This document shows positions 33,166-46,300 of a stretch of DNA of 64,000 nucleotides, one piece after another; within the stretch, counting starts at the first letter, position 1, and each line of letters begins with the position of its first letter. This DNA is from Atherinomorus stipes (lineage: Eukaryota; Chordata; Actinopteri; Atheriniformes; Atherinidae): the NCBI GenBank assembly GCA_023101725.1, contig JALJCO010001021.1:62001-126000 (forward strand). The letters run 5' to 3'. Under the pieces are notes generated by a model. That model had not been told where the DNA came from, did not search any database, and saw nothing but the letters and a program-made list of their open reading frames with translations. Made by a program: the position numbers and the translations under genes.

Positions 33166-34940
33166 AGGGCAGGATCAACCAAAATTAAGTGTTTACTTTC
33201 CCCCAGGGAATAAACATTGATCTATAATTTAATTTAACATATGATAAAATATTATCATAATATACTCACTAGAAAATACACTATTGGTAAAGTCTGCATG
33301 CTTAAATCAGACTGTTGCACCCTCAAGGATTTAGCATAGGCATGAGGTAATTTAACGTAAAACTTGGTCAAAAAAAAAGAAAAAAAAGAAAGAAATACAC
33401 AAAAATAAATATTAAAACATGCATTTGAAAAGCAGTGAAATAAAGAATGAAGACAAACAAATCTGGTGAGTTGACATCCACGAGGGATTGAATGTGTTTT
33501 GAGCTCTTAGGTGCCTTTTTCCTTCTGTGAGAGAGTTTTTTCACACTGTACTGTCCTGACTGACACAAAAACAATATGTCACAGATTCTGTCAATCCTCA
33601 AGAAATTTTCTAAACCAATTTGCTGGAAAGCCTCAGAGCTTTATGAGGCTTCATTTGACCATCACTACCTGCCTGAGTCTTCTACTCGTTGGTTTAGGTA
33701 TGTTTTCCCATCACTGTGCCAAAATTTGATCAGTTGCAAAGACGGGGTTTACACACCATTGCAAGATGACACATTATTATAAGCTTACGGTCCAAGAAGT
33801 CCACTTGCAGCCTTCGAAATTTGACCATTTCCTATAAAGTCTATGCCAGTGTTTCTCAAGCCTGGTTTCTGGGGAGCTTCCCTGCACACTGAAGCTCTTC
33901 TCATAAGAGCCAATTCTTTTGCCTCTTTCCCAATAGCACCCAGTTAGCCCAGCCCAGCACCACATTGCCTGATTTATTTGTGTTCCAATAATGATTTTCC
34001 GGGGAGAGTAGATAGCACCTATTCTGTTGAGGTTCAGAAGGAGTCAAGTAGGGCTGAAAATGGTGACGTGTCCAGGTTGCAGGCCACTATTGGCCAGCAT
34101 CTGATGTTACAGGATGAGTCATACGTGCAACTAGACTATATAATAGTCAAAAACCCAATGCAGCAACCAGAGAAAGCATTTGCAGTGGTCTCTGTTGTTT
34201 CTCCAGGATATTGGGTCTTGCAGCTGGCAACCTTCTTTGACTGTGTTCAATAAATCTTTTTTATAACTGTGAGCAATAAAACAAACAGCAAGTAAATGAT
34301 GAGCTCAACTTCCTCAGTCCAGCAACATCCGGGCTCAAGTCCAAAATAAGAAGGCAGTGTGTTTGTGTACGGTTCCCATTCACCGCCGCAAAGCAGCAGT
34401 CGTCCCCCCCCCCCCCCCCGATTTAGCGTTCTCTCATTGATGAAGCATCACATCAGGATTTTTCATAGGCCAGCAGTTTTTAGGCTGTATATGGCCACTG
34501 GATATGAATAATGGATGATGAATATTCAATCTGTAAAGCTCAAGCACTACCAGGTACAGTGTCATAATTAGGAGGATCCAGACTTCCTCCATTGTGTGTG
34601 TGTTGCAAACGTTGCAACCAAACCTAACTTCTCACTGAAGATGGTCAAAATTGCTCTTTATTGTAATTGGAACAATCAAAACAAGGGTAATGTTGAGTTG
34701 ACTGAATGGAGGCTGGGCTTAGGTACTAGTCTTTGTTTATGGTCTATGATGCACGTGGGAAAAGGGCCAAAAGAGGCGAACCTTTCTTCACCAACTGACA
34801 AGTTTTATTTTGAAAATCCCTGGGCGGAAATACTAAACTGCTTCCGTTTGGCGGTCTGTTGACCTCGTTTGAGGGAACAACTACTCAGCCATTTTCCTCT
34901 AATGTTTATTGGAAAATTAACACACGCAGCTTGCTGTTGG
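33166..34940. other. intergenic DNA between map7d2 and bclaf3
   Basis: No convincing exon. A hAT-MITE end fragment sits at about 33846-33895. An open frame at 33978-34253 (91 codons) has no recognisable domain. A poly-C tract sits at 34407-34420. Confidence 0.4.
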
Positions 34941-34959
34941 ATACATCGGTTAAAGGAAG

Positions 34960-35073
34960 GGGGTGTAATCTTAATGTAGAAGCGGTCAGATAACGTGATA
35001 ATATATTTATCTTAGTTTTCGTCGCGATATATCAGCGACAGTCGCGTTAGATTGGTGCGTATCGTGGTTAAAG
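34960..35073 (+). other. bclaf3: candidate bclaf3 non-coding first exon
   Basis: A locally CpG-containing stretch (TCGTCGCGATATATCAGCG, CAGTCGCGTTAG) ends in a consensus donor AAAG|GTAAGA at 35074. A donor is needed here because coding exon 1 is preceded by an acceptor at 37351-37354. The start of transcription cannot be placed. Confidence 0.35.
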
Positions 35074-35795
35074 GTAAGATAATGGTTAGCTTCTCATTAG
35101 CCTTTGCCAGCCTAAGTTGGTTTATGTTGATGATTATTTTATTTGGAATACGAATACTTGTGGCACATACTAAAATTCACGTCATTGTCTGTCTCTTAAC
35201 ACAAAGTCCCGTTGATATTTTGCGGAAATTAGCCGTGGTTGAGGTAATGTTCAACCGGTGTGCAAACGATATGCTGCTTGCTAGTGAAAATCTGTAAATC
35301 CTCGCACTGATATCAGTTTTCCTTCAGAAAAGAATAGTCAACACAGAACTACACACGACTGGGACTCAGGGTTGTAGTTAGATACATTTATGATAATTAT
35401 AATAATGAAACAGGCACACACGCATAAATAAGATTGCTTTCATGATCTATAAAGTACCGCGTGCAAGACGTAGAAAACGCAATTATGTTAAATATTTAAT
35501 GTGCCTAAACAAACACTTTGAGAACTTAAACTATGTCAAATTTGCATTTTAACATTGAGACCACAACTTCAAAGCTTTAACTCAAATATTTGTTGCTTTA
35601 TGAAAATGACTCTCTCAGTAATTGTCATTTAATTAAACTGGGAAATTTACACACAATTAAGTTGTGATTGTTGAAAGAATACGAGTTGGTGGAAACGTTT
35701 GTGTACTTCAGATTATTGAGGAAATGTGTTGTTAAAAGTCTCTTGTTGTCTTCTTACCAGTGAATGTTTATTGCACTCATTTCTGTGTGAATAGC

Positions 35796-36650
35796 TGAAA
35801 GGGGAAGTTCAGGATTTTTGACATAGGGCCTCATTTTCAAGTGAGCCAGAATGCTACTTATCACTGAAGATGGTTTCAACATATTTCATCCCATTATTCT
35901 AGTTACAGTGGGTTGCTGATGCTAATGCTAGTGCAAGTCAATAGGAATCTGCTAGCCTGTCATTAAAAACAATCTCATCCACTCCACAGAACATTTGAGG
36001 CAAATCATTTCTAACTTCAGACTATCTGTGTAAATGCCATGTTAATAGAATAATGTTACAAATAAAACTAACCTGCATTTTGTTGCATTTTAATTGTTGC
36101 TGCTGAGAAACTTTACAAAGTTTTACTTTCTGTGTTTGGCAGCAGAGTGATGTCATCTGCTGCTACATGCATGAAGGAATTTGATTACACAAATATACAG
36201 TCAAAATTTTGGCCACGTCTGAAAGGCATGAGGATATGTCGGAATTTGAAGATGATTTTGAACTTTTTTCATCAAACTGTCACCATGTCTTTATGAACCG
36301 AAATACACTGGCAAAGGTAGTAAGCTGGTAAGAAACTAGTTCCTCAATATGAAATGCAAAATTTGTCATACAAGGCTAGCTTTACTTTTTTAACACAAGT
36401 TTACTAGTTTAACTCGGCATTTACACAGATAGGCTTGTTGATTTGCTTCAGATGTTCTGTGGAGTGGATAAGATTGGTTTTAATGACAGGCTAGCAGATT
36501 CCTATTGACTTCCACTAGTATTAGCATTAGCAACCTCCTGAAACTAGAACAACAGGATGAAATATGTTGAAACCGTCTTCAGTGATTAGTAGTATTCTGG
36601 ATCACTTGTAAATGAGGTCCTATGTCAGAAATTCTGAACTTCCCCTTTAA
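35796..36650. mobile_element. TTAA-type MITE (AAGGGGTAGTTTG family), un-nested copy
   Basis: Long inverted arms: left AAAGGGGAAGTTCAGGATTT...GGGCCTCATTTTCAAGTGA, right TGTAAATGAGGTCCTATGTC...GAACTTCCCCTTTAA. The left flank is TGAA, a mutated TTAA. It serves as the reference for dissecting 18670-20700. Confidence 0.8.
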
Positions 36651-37362
36651 TGTGGCATGAAAGTAGATCACATGACTGATTTTAGTTTCCTGGTCATTTA
36701 ACTATGAGTAGGATCTTTTCTAAAGTGTATGTTCATCCAAAACCTGGCCACGTTTACATGAGAGAAAGTGATCATTTCAAATTAAGTTTAATTCCAAATA
36801 AAGCAGCTGGTTCATTCTCTTTTTAATTCCAAATGAAATATTTTTCATTTTGTATATATTTATTCTGCTTTAACTTAATTTTAAAGAAATCTCTCTTGTC
36901 CTGTCGCAATGGTGCTTGTTGTAATGCATGCAAAACATGCGTTGGATTCGAGCCAGCTGGTGGAAGTGAAGTACTATGTTAGTGTTTAGCCGCTGCTACA
37001 AAGCTACAATCAAAATCAAAGAGAAAATCTGTATTATTTTTTGGTTTTCCATGTTCATGCCAAAATATAAAGTAGCAGGAACCAGAGTTTGTTTACGTCC
37101 GTGGAGACGTTAATACGTCACGGCCGCCCACTGTCCAGTCGGAACCCTTCCCAACCCCAGGATTGAAAGCATAATTGGATAAACTAACTTTCCATGTAAA
37201 ATTCAATTTGGAATTATTATTTCCAAGTAAACACAAAGGAGAATGATTTAATTCTGAATAATTTAATCTGAAATAATTGATTCAGAATTTTAAAAAACAG
37301 CATATAACCTTGGCCATTGTCTGTGTAGTGTTGATCTTTCTTCTTTTCTTTCAGGCTGATAA

Positions 37363-37397
37363 ATGTCTAGACCAAGGTCCAGATCACCTCGTTTCAG
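37363..37397 (+). CDS. bclaf3: bclaf3 coding exon 1
   Basis: Acceptor TTTCTTTCAG at 37354, then GCTGATAA and ATG at 37363. TAA at 37360-37362 is in frame, which fixes the start. Donor TTTCAG|GTACGT. Encodes MSRPRSRSPRF. Confidence 0.88.
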
Positions 37398-40300
37398 GTA
37401 CGTACATGCTCATTTATTCATTGTGCTTCACCCAACTTGTGTAACTTATCAGTTTGAAATTATTATGATTGTGAATGCAAAAGATTAGCAGTCTTATCTG
37501 GTCTTAAAAGTTGTGACATTTGCTTTTCTTCTTCCTTTTGGTTCTCTTTTGCCAATATTTGCTTTCTCAGGAAGTACCCATGGGAAGACCCTGACTTTGA
37601 TCTTCACAAAGTTCTTGCAGAACTGGATGGGAGTCCACGGGACAGAAGGCATCGCTTCAGAGAAGGTCCCAGAGAACCTGGGGACTCTTTTGGGGGTATA
37701 CCGCCAGAAGGCCAGAGAAGATCTCCTTTCCCAGATGACTATCATTTCAGGCGCCAGCATCATCCAGACCAGGGGGAGTTCTATCACCGGAGGTCCCCAC
37801 CGCATCGTGATGGGATGCACTTTGGAAACCAGAGGCTTTCTCCCATGGACGATCGAGGGTTTGACATGGAGAGAGACCGACAAGGTTCTAGAGAACACTT
37901 TCAGAGGTTTGACAAAAGAGGTACCGTCTCCCATTCGCCTCCGCGGATGATGAAGGAAGGATTCCCGTCCACTCAGAGGTCTCACTCGGACCACCAGCAC
38001 AGGGAGATGGGACCAAACTGGAGGAGAGAAGGGCGGGGCAGAGGTCAGAGGGGGTTCAGAGACTTTAGCCCTAGTATGAGGTCAGATGACCACAGAGCTG
38101 TTGACAAGGAAAGAGAAAGAAGGACCCCACAGGGTCCTAATAGAGGCAGGCAAATGGAGAACCCACACCATGAGAGAGGACCCCCTTTTAAAAGACCAAG
38201 AAGAGAAATGGATAGCGTCGATCATCTTGGGTAAATTTTAAGCAAATTGCTTTGCAACACAATCTGGAAAGGAAGAATGCAGAAGATTCTCACCCTCCGT
38301 CTTTTTAATACAGCAATCCTTCTTTAACTCTTTGATTTATTTCGTCTAATTGAGCGTAGCAGATATTGCATGGCTTAAAATTTGTATAAGCTACTTTTAA
38401 AACTCTTGCATGACCTTTTTAAACATCTTCTAGTTAAGCACCATGTTTGTTTTTTTCTCCCTTTTTAAATCTCAACAATGGTCCTAAATAATCATTTAAT
38501 TAAGTATAATGCAGCGCTAATTTCAGATGTGAAGATGCGACGGTTCCATGTAGCACTGTTGAACCATGTCACCTCTTCTTATGCTGTCACAGGTACAGGG
38601 ATGAGGAGGACTTTGGGGGAAAGGGTTTCTCAATGGATGCACCGAGAGGTGGGTTTAGAGGAGGCACTCGGGGGAACTTCCCCCGAGGAGGCACCCGGCA
38701 CTCGGGCCCACTTGTCAAAGAACATGATCGTGGCTTCGCAGACCGCAGAGAACCTTCACAGAGGGAACCATTTGAAGGCCGCAGACGCCATGACCCCGAA
38801 TTTGATCCGCACAGGAGTCCCCGTCCAATGGGCTCTTCTCAGGAGCGTTTTGGGCCATCGGGCAGCAGATTGGATAACCGGGAAGACATGCGAGGTGACC
38901 ATTTTCACGATGATTCATGGGACCCCAAGTATCGTGAAACAAGGAGCCCAGCGCCACAGGACAGACCAAATACCATGAGACACGGCAATAGGGATGGCCC
39001 CATGAACCACAGGGGGAGGGGTGGTGGAAGAGGGAGGTACGACCAAGGTCGGGGAGGAAGGATTGAGCACCCCAGGAATCAACCACGTGTACCACAGTCC
39101 TCCCAGGGATACCAGGATTTTCCAGGTGAAGAGCAGAGACCAGAGTACCGACCCCCGAGGGACGACTTTGGCCAGTCCATTGAAGAGGAGCCAAACTGGG
39201 AAGAAAAGGGCAGAGTTCAGCAGCGGAGACCAGACAGGCCTGGAAGTCAGGACCGACATTTACAAAAGGGTGACTTGAACCCTAAAATGTCCTGTAAGAG
39301 GGAACAGGGATGGAACGATCAGAAACCCGACAATATGACCGTTGTTACAGAGGAAACGCTAACCATCAAAGTGGACATGAGTCGACCTGCGAAACAGAAC
39401 AGGTAGGGCAAATTTTAGGGTTTTACTTTAAGGGTGAGGGGTGAAAGTTCACACTTACTTTTTCTAAAGTTAAAGAGAGCAGCAGACACGTGGAGCACCG
39501 AGCCTGCTGAGAAGAAGACAAACATTCATGTTGCTTTTGGCTGAAATGAATCCAACTAAACGTGTGTGGACTGAAGAAACTGCTGTCATGATCAAGATGC
39601 TTCCCGCAAGAAGTTGCATATCCTCATTCAAAGGTGAAAGGTGAACTCATTGAACATCAGGAAGAAAAACTCTGGAAAATTCACCCTCCTGAAGAACTCA
39701 GCAACAAGTAAAAGTGATTTTTTTTTTTAAGAAACAAGCCTTTGATGCAAGCTCCTAAGTATTTTGAGGAACGGTTCAAGAGGGTGGCCGTGCTGATGGA
39801 AACCAGACTTCACTGCTCTGCAGGAAAAACGGATTGAACTGGATGCAAATTGTCGCATCATGTATTCACCGTTTCAGTTGCACTTCATTCCACACAGGTG
39901 AAAGAGATGTTTCAGCTCTGGACTTGTTTTCAACTCAGATCATTAAATGGAAGGAATTACGTGTGATTTTTAAATCAAGATGCGGCCAGATGACAACAGA
40001 AGGGGGCGCTGCTAATCCCAAGCGCGGCTGACTGACAGAAAAATGTGTTTTTTCAACCCTTGAAGTGTTTGTGTTCTCTGATTAAGACCATTCATGGTTA
40101 TATTCTGGCAGGATTTCATTTACAGACAACTGGCTGAAGCAGTTGCAACTTTCTTCAATTAAGTTCACGATATTTTCTTAAAGATTTCTGCAGAAAATCT
40201 GGCTAAGATTAGAGAGACAACGACTTCATCCCCAGCCTGTGCATCCATTTACATGCTGAAGATGATGTTGAACCAGAACCGGGAGCATTGAGTTGTTGAA

Positions 40301-43300
40301 GTTTTTATATCTAGTGCCTACAGTGGAAGGACACCTGCTGCACGGTTCCCTCAGTGATGATCAACAGAAGATGGTTGACATTTGATTTTTGACAGAAAAG
40401 AGATTCATAATGGGATTGAGACGAACGTCTTTATGGACAAATCCCTCCACACTCTCAGACAACTGCAGGACTCTCTTACATGTTTGATAAGCCCTTCGTT
40501 TTCAGCGAAGCTGGACTGAGAAGATCCAAAGCTGTTGCAGCTGAAAGAGGAAATGACTTCTTCACCCTCGTGTCGAACAGGAAGTCAGAATGTGCTGAAA
40601 GCAAAGAGCGGTGCTCTGTGGAAACAAGCAAACTTGAAAAGCAATTTGACATCAGCATGAAAAAGAGGATTTGTTTCAGAAAAAAAACTGGTGATCTTGT
40701 TGCCCTGAGAAGAAAGAAGAACTGAGTGTTGCAACACAAGTCAAGATGCACCACAGAAAGATGAGAGCCAGATTTGGGGTCGAGGAAGGATGTGTGGGGC
40801 AATTCTAACCCAGTTTAACCAGTGATGTTCACAGTGGAAACATACAAACCCAGGGGAAAAAACAAGCTGGAAGATGTTTCCTCATTAAAGTGGATGAGTG
40901 TACCGATGGTCCTCAGAAGAAACGCTACAGCTGAGTCATGTTTTAGGAGTGAGAGTGAAAAACCTCCGTTTGTAGTTGGAACATGAGGTGTGAAAGCAGA
41001 AGGATGTCCAGGTCGACCCAAGAGCAACAAAACAGTGCTGCTTTTGTCCAGCACACTGGTGGGATTGGTTTGGATAAAAGGGATTTAATGAAGAACTGAA
41101 CCTGCTTGCAGAGGCGGCATGTGAAGACAACACGGGAAGCTCGGGCTTAACTTACCGACTTCAGCTTCACCACATGTCCACGGAGCCATACGCGATGTTT
41201 GAAGTGGAAAATTAACGTGTGAACATGTTCATTGAATAAGCCTTTAAAGATATAATCCAGATTTATGGAGAAAGCTTCGACACATTGTCTAAAAATGGAG
41301 GAGGCATGAAAATGATTACTACTGTCTCAGAAGGAGATTGAAGACTTAAACTAATATTGAAGAATTGGAGCATTTTCATTTGAAAGATGACATCCCAACT
41401 ATGAAGATAAAATGAATGAAATGGAGACGTGCATGTCGCAGATTTAAAGCAGAGATCAACTCTTAACTGCAGAGATGTGAAGAATTCAGCTGAGCTGTCG
41501 GAGGAAATCTGTGACATCTTCACTGCTGGAAGGAAAAACGCAGGAACTCTCACAAACACTGATATCTGGAGACCTTCATGTATAATCAGTTCTGTGCCAG
41601 AGGGCGACGGTAGACTGAACATGTCTGCAGGATTATCAGAAAGAAAGACTGGTGTCATGGACACTGATTTCAGAGGGAACAGTCATCACGGGGAGGAGGA
41701 TGAGGAGCTACATGATGAAGCAGCTGCCGACAACAGAAGAAAAGTTACCAAGAACATCTTGAATGCTGAATCATGACTGGAGACGTGTTGACGTACCAGC
41801 TGTGGGATCTTCTGTGGAGAACAAAAGTCATGGTCAAACTTGAGATTTTATTGATCAAACAAGAAAAGAGGTGTGAACTTTCACCCAGTTTTTTTTTTTA
41901 AACTCACCTGTCTGTCATCTCTGTTTGCCATTTTATTTTAAAACATTTTCTATTATAAAAAGGAAAAATTAGGACTTGGTGTAAATCTGTTTTTAAGTCT
42001 AAAACCCCCCTTTTAGTTAACATATTGTAATCTGTGGACCTAATGAAAGGTAAGTTGGTTGGAAAAGGTAAAGCTTCTGTTTTTCTGCTCTTATGTGATG
42101 AAAGTTTATTTTAAACAAAGCATATTTACAAGCAAGATTTTTTTTTCTTTAACAAATATTTCAAATTAAATGGATATAAATAGAAACTTGGAGGTTTGGA
42201 TGTTAAATGTAGCCTGAAGTGCTGTAAAATGGCAACATCCTTTTCATTTTAAGGAACATGATATCTGCTGACTACCTGCCACACTGAAAACAGATGTGTG
42301 TTTTAAAGGCCTCATCTGCAGACAAACATAGTTATGTAATTTTTTTGCAGAGTTACACTCCTGCTTGTATTGCAGTTTTTATTTTGTTCTGAATGTTTGA
42401 CCAGCAGTTAATGCAGTAAGACGAAATGAATAACTGGTCAGGTCGAATTGCTGACACAAATTTACACAGTGTTTGTAGAAAGACTTGCACATCAAATGCT
42501 CCAAGCAGCAGCTTCCCACAGGGTTGTAATAGTGTCTGTATTTGTGTCTTTGAACAGAATTGTGGAAAAAATGGTAAATTGTTTTTTGTCCTCTAAATTA
42601 GTACTTTATTCAGTTACTGATTAAAGTTTCAGAAAACTAAATAAAAGGCAACTTTTAATCTTATTTATTTTTGAAAAACTTTAAACTTAAGCCTGCTAAA
42701 ATCTTTCTTGGATTCTTTAATCTTCTCCTCTTCCGTCCCCCAGCAGCCTGCTGTGTTACTCCTCAGACAGACAGCTGTCCATGGACCTGGTCAACGTGGG
42801 TCGGCAGCGTCTGGACTTCCTGCCCATGCTGGAGCACTCGGGGACATACCAGGAGACCGCCACGCACACCGGGACGTTCGCCCAGGAAATCATCACATTG
42901 GTGCATCTAGTCAAAGGTCGGCACTAAACATGCACACACACACACACACCTTGTATGTCTGTCTTAGTGAGGACATTCATTGGCATAATGCATTCCCGAG
43001 CCTGTTACCCTAACCGCCACAACTGATTGCCAAAACCAAAACTTAACTGTAACCTAAACTCTAAAACCAAATCTTGACCCTCAAAAATGAGGTTTTCCAA
43101 ATTTTTTTTTTAGTGAGGACCGGACAAAATATCCTCACTTTGTTGTTTAAAAGCATAAAATGGTTCTCACAATGTAGCAAGTACAGGAACACACACACAC
43201 ACACATCCCTGATTTGTTGGCATTTTGTACAAGACAGAAACTGCTGTTGTCTCTGGTTCTGTGTTGGCATTTGTTGTGGTATAAAACAGTAAACAACTTC

Positions 43301-46300
43301 TTATCAGAGGGAGGCTCAGCTCAAGGAGTTATTTTTGTATTTTCAATGAAGTAAAACATCTTCAGACATAATTATAACCAAAATATATGTGATTAAATGT
43401 AGCTAATCTTTCCTGCAGGCATGGCCAATGTCAGGATGATTTAGATGATGTTTACAATGATATGACATTATTAGTAAACTTTTTAGATAACAGTATTGAC
43501 TGAAAATCAGTAACAAAGTACAGGAACTTAAAAACTTATTACAGAAACATACAAACAAATGTGGGACTTATACAACTATTTTCACATTTCCAACTGAATG
43601 TAGATGACACTCATGAAACCAAAAATACCAAAAATGGTTCCATTTATAGAATATGTGCAGTGTGATGAAGCATCCTTATCCATTCATGTCGGGGGTTATT
43701 CATCCACACACACAACTCTGATTAAAAAAAAACAAAAGAAAGAAAAAACTGTGGAGTTTGCAGCTTAAATTACATTTAGCTCAGCTGCCATCACTAATTG
43801 GTTAATTGTAGGACTCGGCAGAACTTTGATAAAAATGCAATTCTTGGGTTGGGAATAAGAATTTATTTATTTATATATTTTGAGGAATGAATAAATTTTT
43901 TTTTTAAAGAATAAAAAAAAAAAAACCCCCTACCTGTAGCGTATAGTACCTCCCTCCATCCACTCCTCCCAGTATGCTCCCAGTTTAATGAGCCTGATGA
44001 GAAGGATTTTGCCTCTGTGTGGTTGTCTGGGGAGGTTTTTCAGTTTGAAGGCAGCAAACTTTGAAACAAAATCTTGTCAGTAAATCATAAGACTGATGGG
44101 CTCTGACCTGTTTAATTAGGGGTCACCGTGTAATTCAGTAGACGCGCTGTTTTACTTCAGGAGTACACGGGGATACCAGCATCTCTGCTCAAACAAATAC
44201 TTTTTCATTTTAAATCGGAGTATGTTATCAATACAGGAATGAATTTGTGTCAGCGTATGGCGTCTTCACGTGTTTTTTTTATGTGTCTGTTTACAGAACA
44301 GTATTTCAGAGGTGATGGAGTCACCCTGAATGAGCGTTTCTCAGCTCCAAAAGAAGGAGGTTACACTGAGGAGGAGCCGGAGGAGATGACGCTGAGCCAG
44401 AGGTTCAGTTCAAACAGGTACGAGTGGTGGAGGGCTGGGTTTTTATTGGTTATTAAAGTAGTGCTTATACGTGTATGTGAGTTAGTGTTCAGAGTTATTG
44501 GGAATATGTCTGCGTTCTTTTACACGAGACACTGAAATGCTTTCTCCGTCCCGCAGAGGCTTTAATTTAAATATGGAGTCGTTACTTGACGAGGATGATA
44601 ATGATGAACTTCTCTTCTCAAGAACGGGACCAATGCAGGTGAAGAAAGCTTAAAAAAAAAAAATTAGATATCAGAGATTGACAGTGATGGTTGTGAGCGA
44701 CTCTAATCAAACTGATGTAATGACAGGGTTTGCGCAAGCAGCCAATGCGAGGCCCGGGAGACCTGAGGCACGACCTGGAGAGGAGGCGGCAGGAGAAGCT
44801 GGAGGGAGTTCAAGTTACCATACCAGGAAACAGCACCCCCCAAAGCTCCATGGAGCCTGTCAGGTAAGAATGAACTTCCCTCCCTCTGATGTTGTTTGGC
44901 CGTAGCAGCAAATTTAACAGAATAAATGTAGTTTAAATCAGTCATTTTCAGTAACACTGAAACAGGTGCTTAACGGCACAACGAAGCCCTCTGGTTTCCA
45001 GTCTGTCACATGATTAGTTGTTTGTTGTTGATGTTCTGTAGAAATGTGTTTAACATTATTTAAATCAGTTCGAAGCAGGATGTGTTTTTTTTAGTTGCAT
45101 GCTTTGATTGTAAAGTTTGTAAATGTTTGTCAGTGAGCTGGATCAGATGTCTCCGACGGACCATGAAGGATTCTCCAGCTGGTCAAGAGGCCAAAACAGG
45201 AGAAGAGAAGGAAACTTTGTAAGTGTTAAAGGAGCCGCAGCGTTCGACTGTTTTAAGCTTTTCAGCTGTTCGGTCACATTTAAAGGTCCAAAGTAACCTT
45301 TTAAACTCTTCTGTCTCCTAAAGGGACCAAGGGGAGGCCCTTCAAACAAAATGAACATGAGCCCTCAGCGCAGGAACAACCGCTTTAGTAACCGGCGGCA
45401 CAACATGCACAGCAGTCCAGCAGGTAACGTCAACCTGCTCACTGATGCATTTAATGTTTGTTCTGGATCACTGAGGACTTGGTGCATCCACACGATCATT
45501 AACAGAACTGGTTTTATCTGCTCACGTCTGAGAGGACATAGAGGACGAAAGACCCAGACAGCATCGAGTCTGCTGTTTCTGACTTACTACTAATGAAGGA
45601 AATTAAAGGAATTATGGATCCAAACTTGTAGATGTGTGACCATGTATAGCAGGGATCACCAGCTCCGGTCCTCGAGAGCCGGTGTCCTGCAGGTATTAAG
45701 AGCTTCCCTTCTGCAACACAGGGAAACTCCTAATACCTGCAGGATATCGGCCCTCGAGGACCGGAGCTGATGATCCCTGATGCATCGTCAGAATGACATG
45801 ATGTCATTTAAATAAGATGAATAACATCAGCTCATTTAGCTTTGAAACGCCAGCGCTGAGCGTGGATGAAGAAGTGCTCAGGTTGGTCTGATGTTGCTGA
45901 AGTTGGCCTCTGATTTGTGATTTACAAAAAGGGCGATTCCACTGCATTTTGGGGGGTCACATTAGACCAGATCCTGCTATAAAACTGAGATTGTTTTCAC
46001 ACAGGACCCATTTAGGTCGACCTAACTGGGTTTTGGTTCCGAACACGGCGCGACTGGGTCTGTGTGAACACGCCACCAGCGCTCGTCATCGACGTAACTC
46101 ACCCGCTCTCTGACCGGCTTTACAGGGTGGTTTGCGTCAACCCGAAATGCGGCGCAAGTGATGTGTGAACGCACACCAATATTCGCTTGGCCTAAATCCC
46201 AGATACTCCGCCTTTTTAAACTAAACAGGTATCCATAGGCAGCTGTACTAAAGGGATATCCTTCTCATTGACAGTGTTATTACAAATAACAGGGTTACGG

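Noticed and set aside
33978..34253. 91-codon plus-strand open frame as a small gene
   Set aside because: No recognisable domain, splice context or codon signature; intergenic next to repeats.
35052..35297. 81-codon hydrophobic frame near the bclaf3 5' end as a small membrane protein
   Set aside because: It spans the likely donor of the non-coding first exon and has no similarity or Kozak-like context to support it.
37494..38000. 168-codon minus-strand frame opposite bclaf3 exon 2
   Set aside because: Shadow of the plus-strand coding exon, whose splice sites and homology are clear.
41429..41776. 115-codon frame inside the 39439-41886 block as an extra bclaf3 exon
   Set aside because: Exons 3 and 4 join to give uninterrupted homology to human BCLAF3, and this frame resembles neither BCLAF1, BCLAF3 nor THRAP3.
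42900..43000. CRISPR-like or other prokaryotic repeat array
   Set aside because: Only dinucleotide microsatellite and dispersed vertebrate repeat; no regular repeat-spacer structure anywhere in the window.
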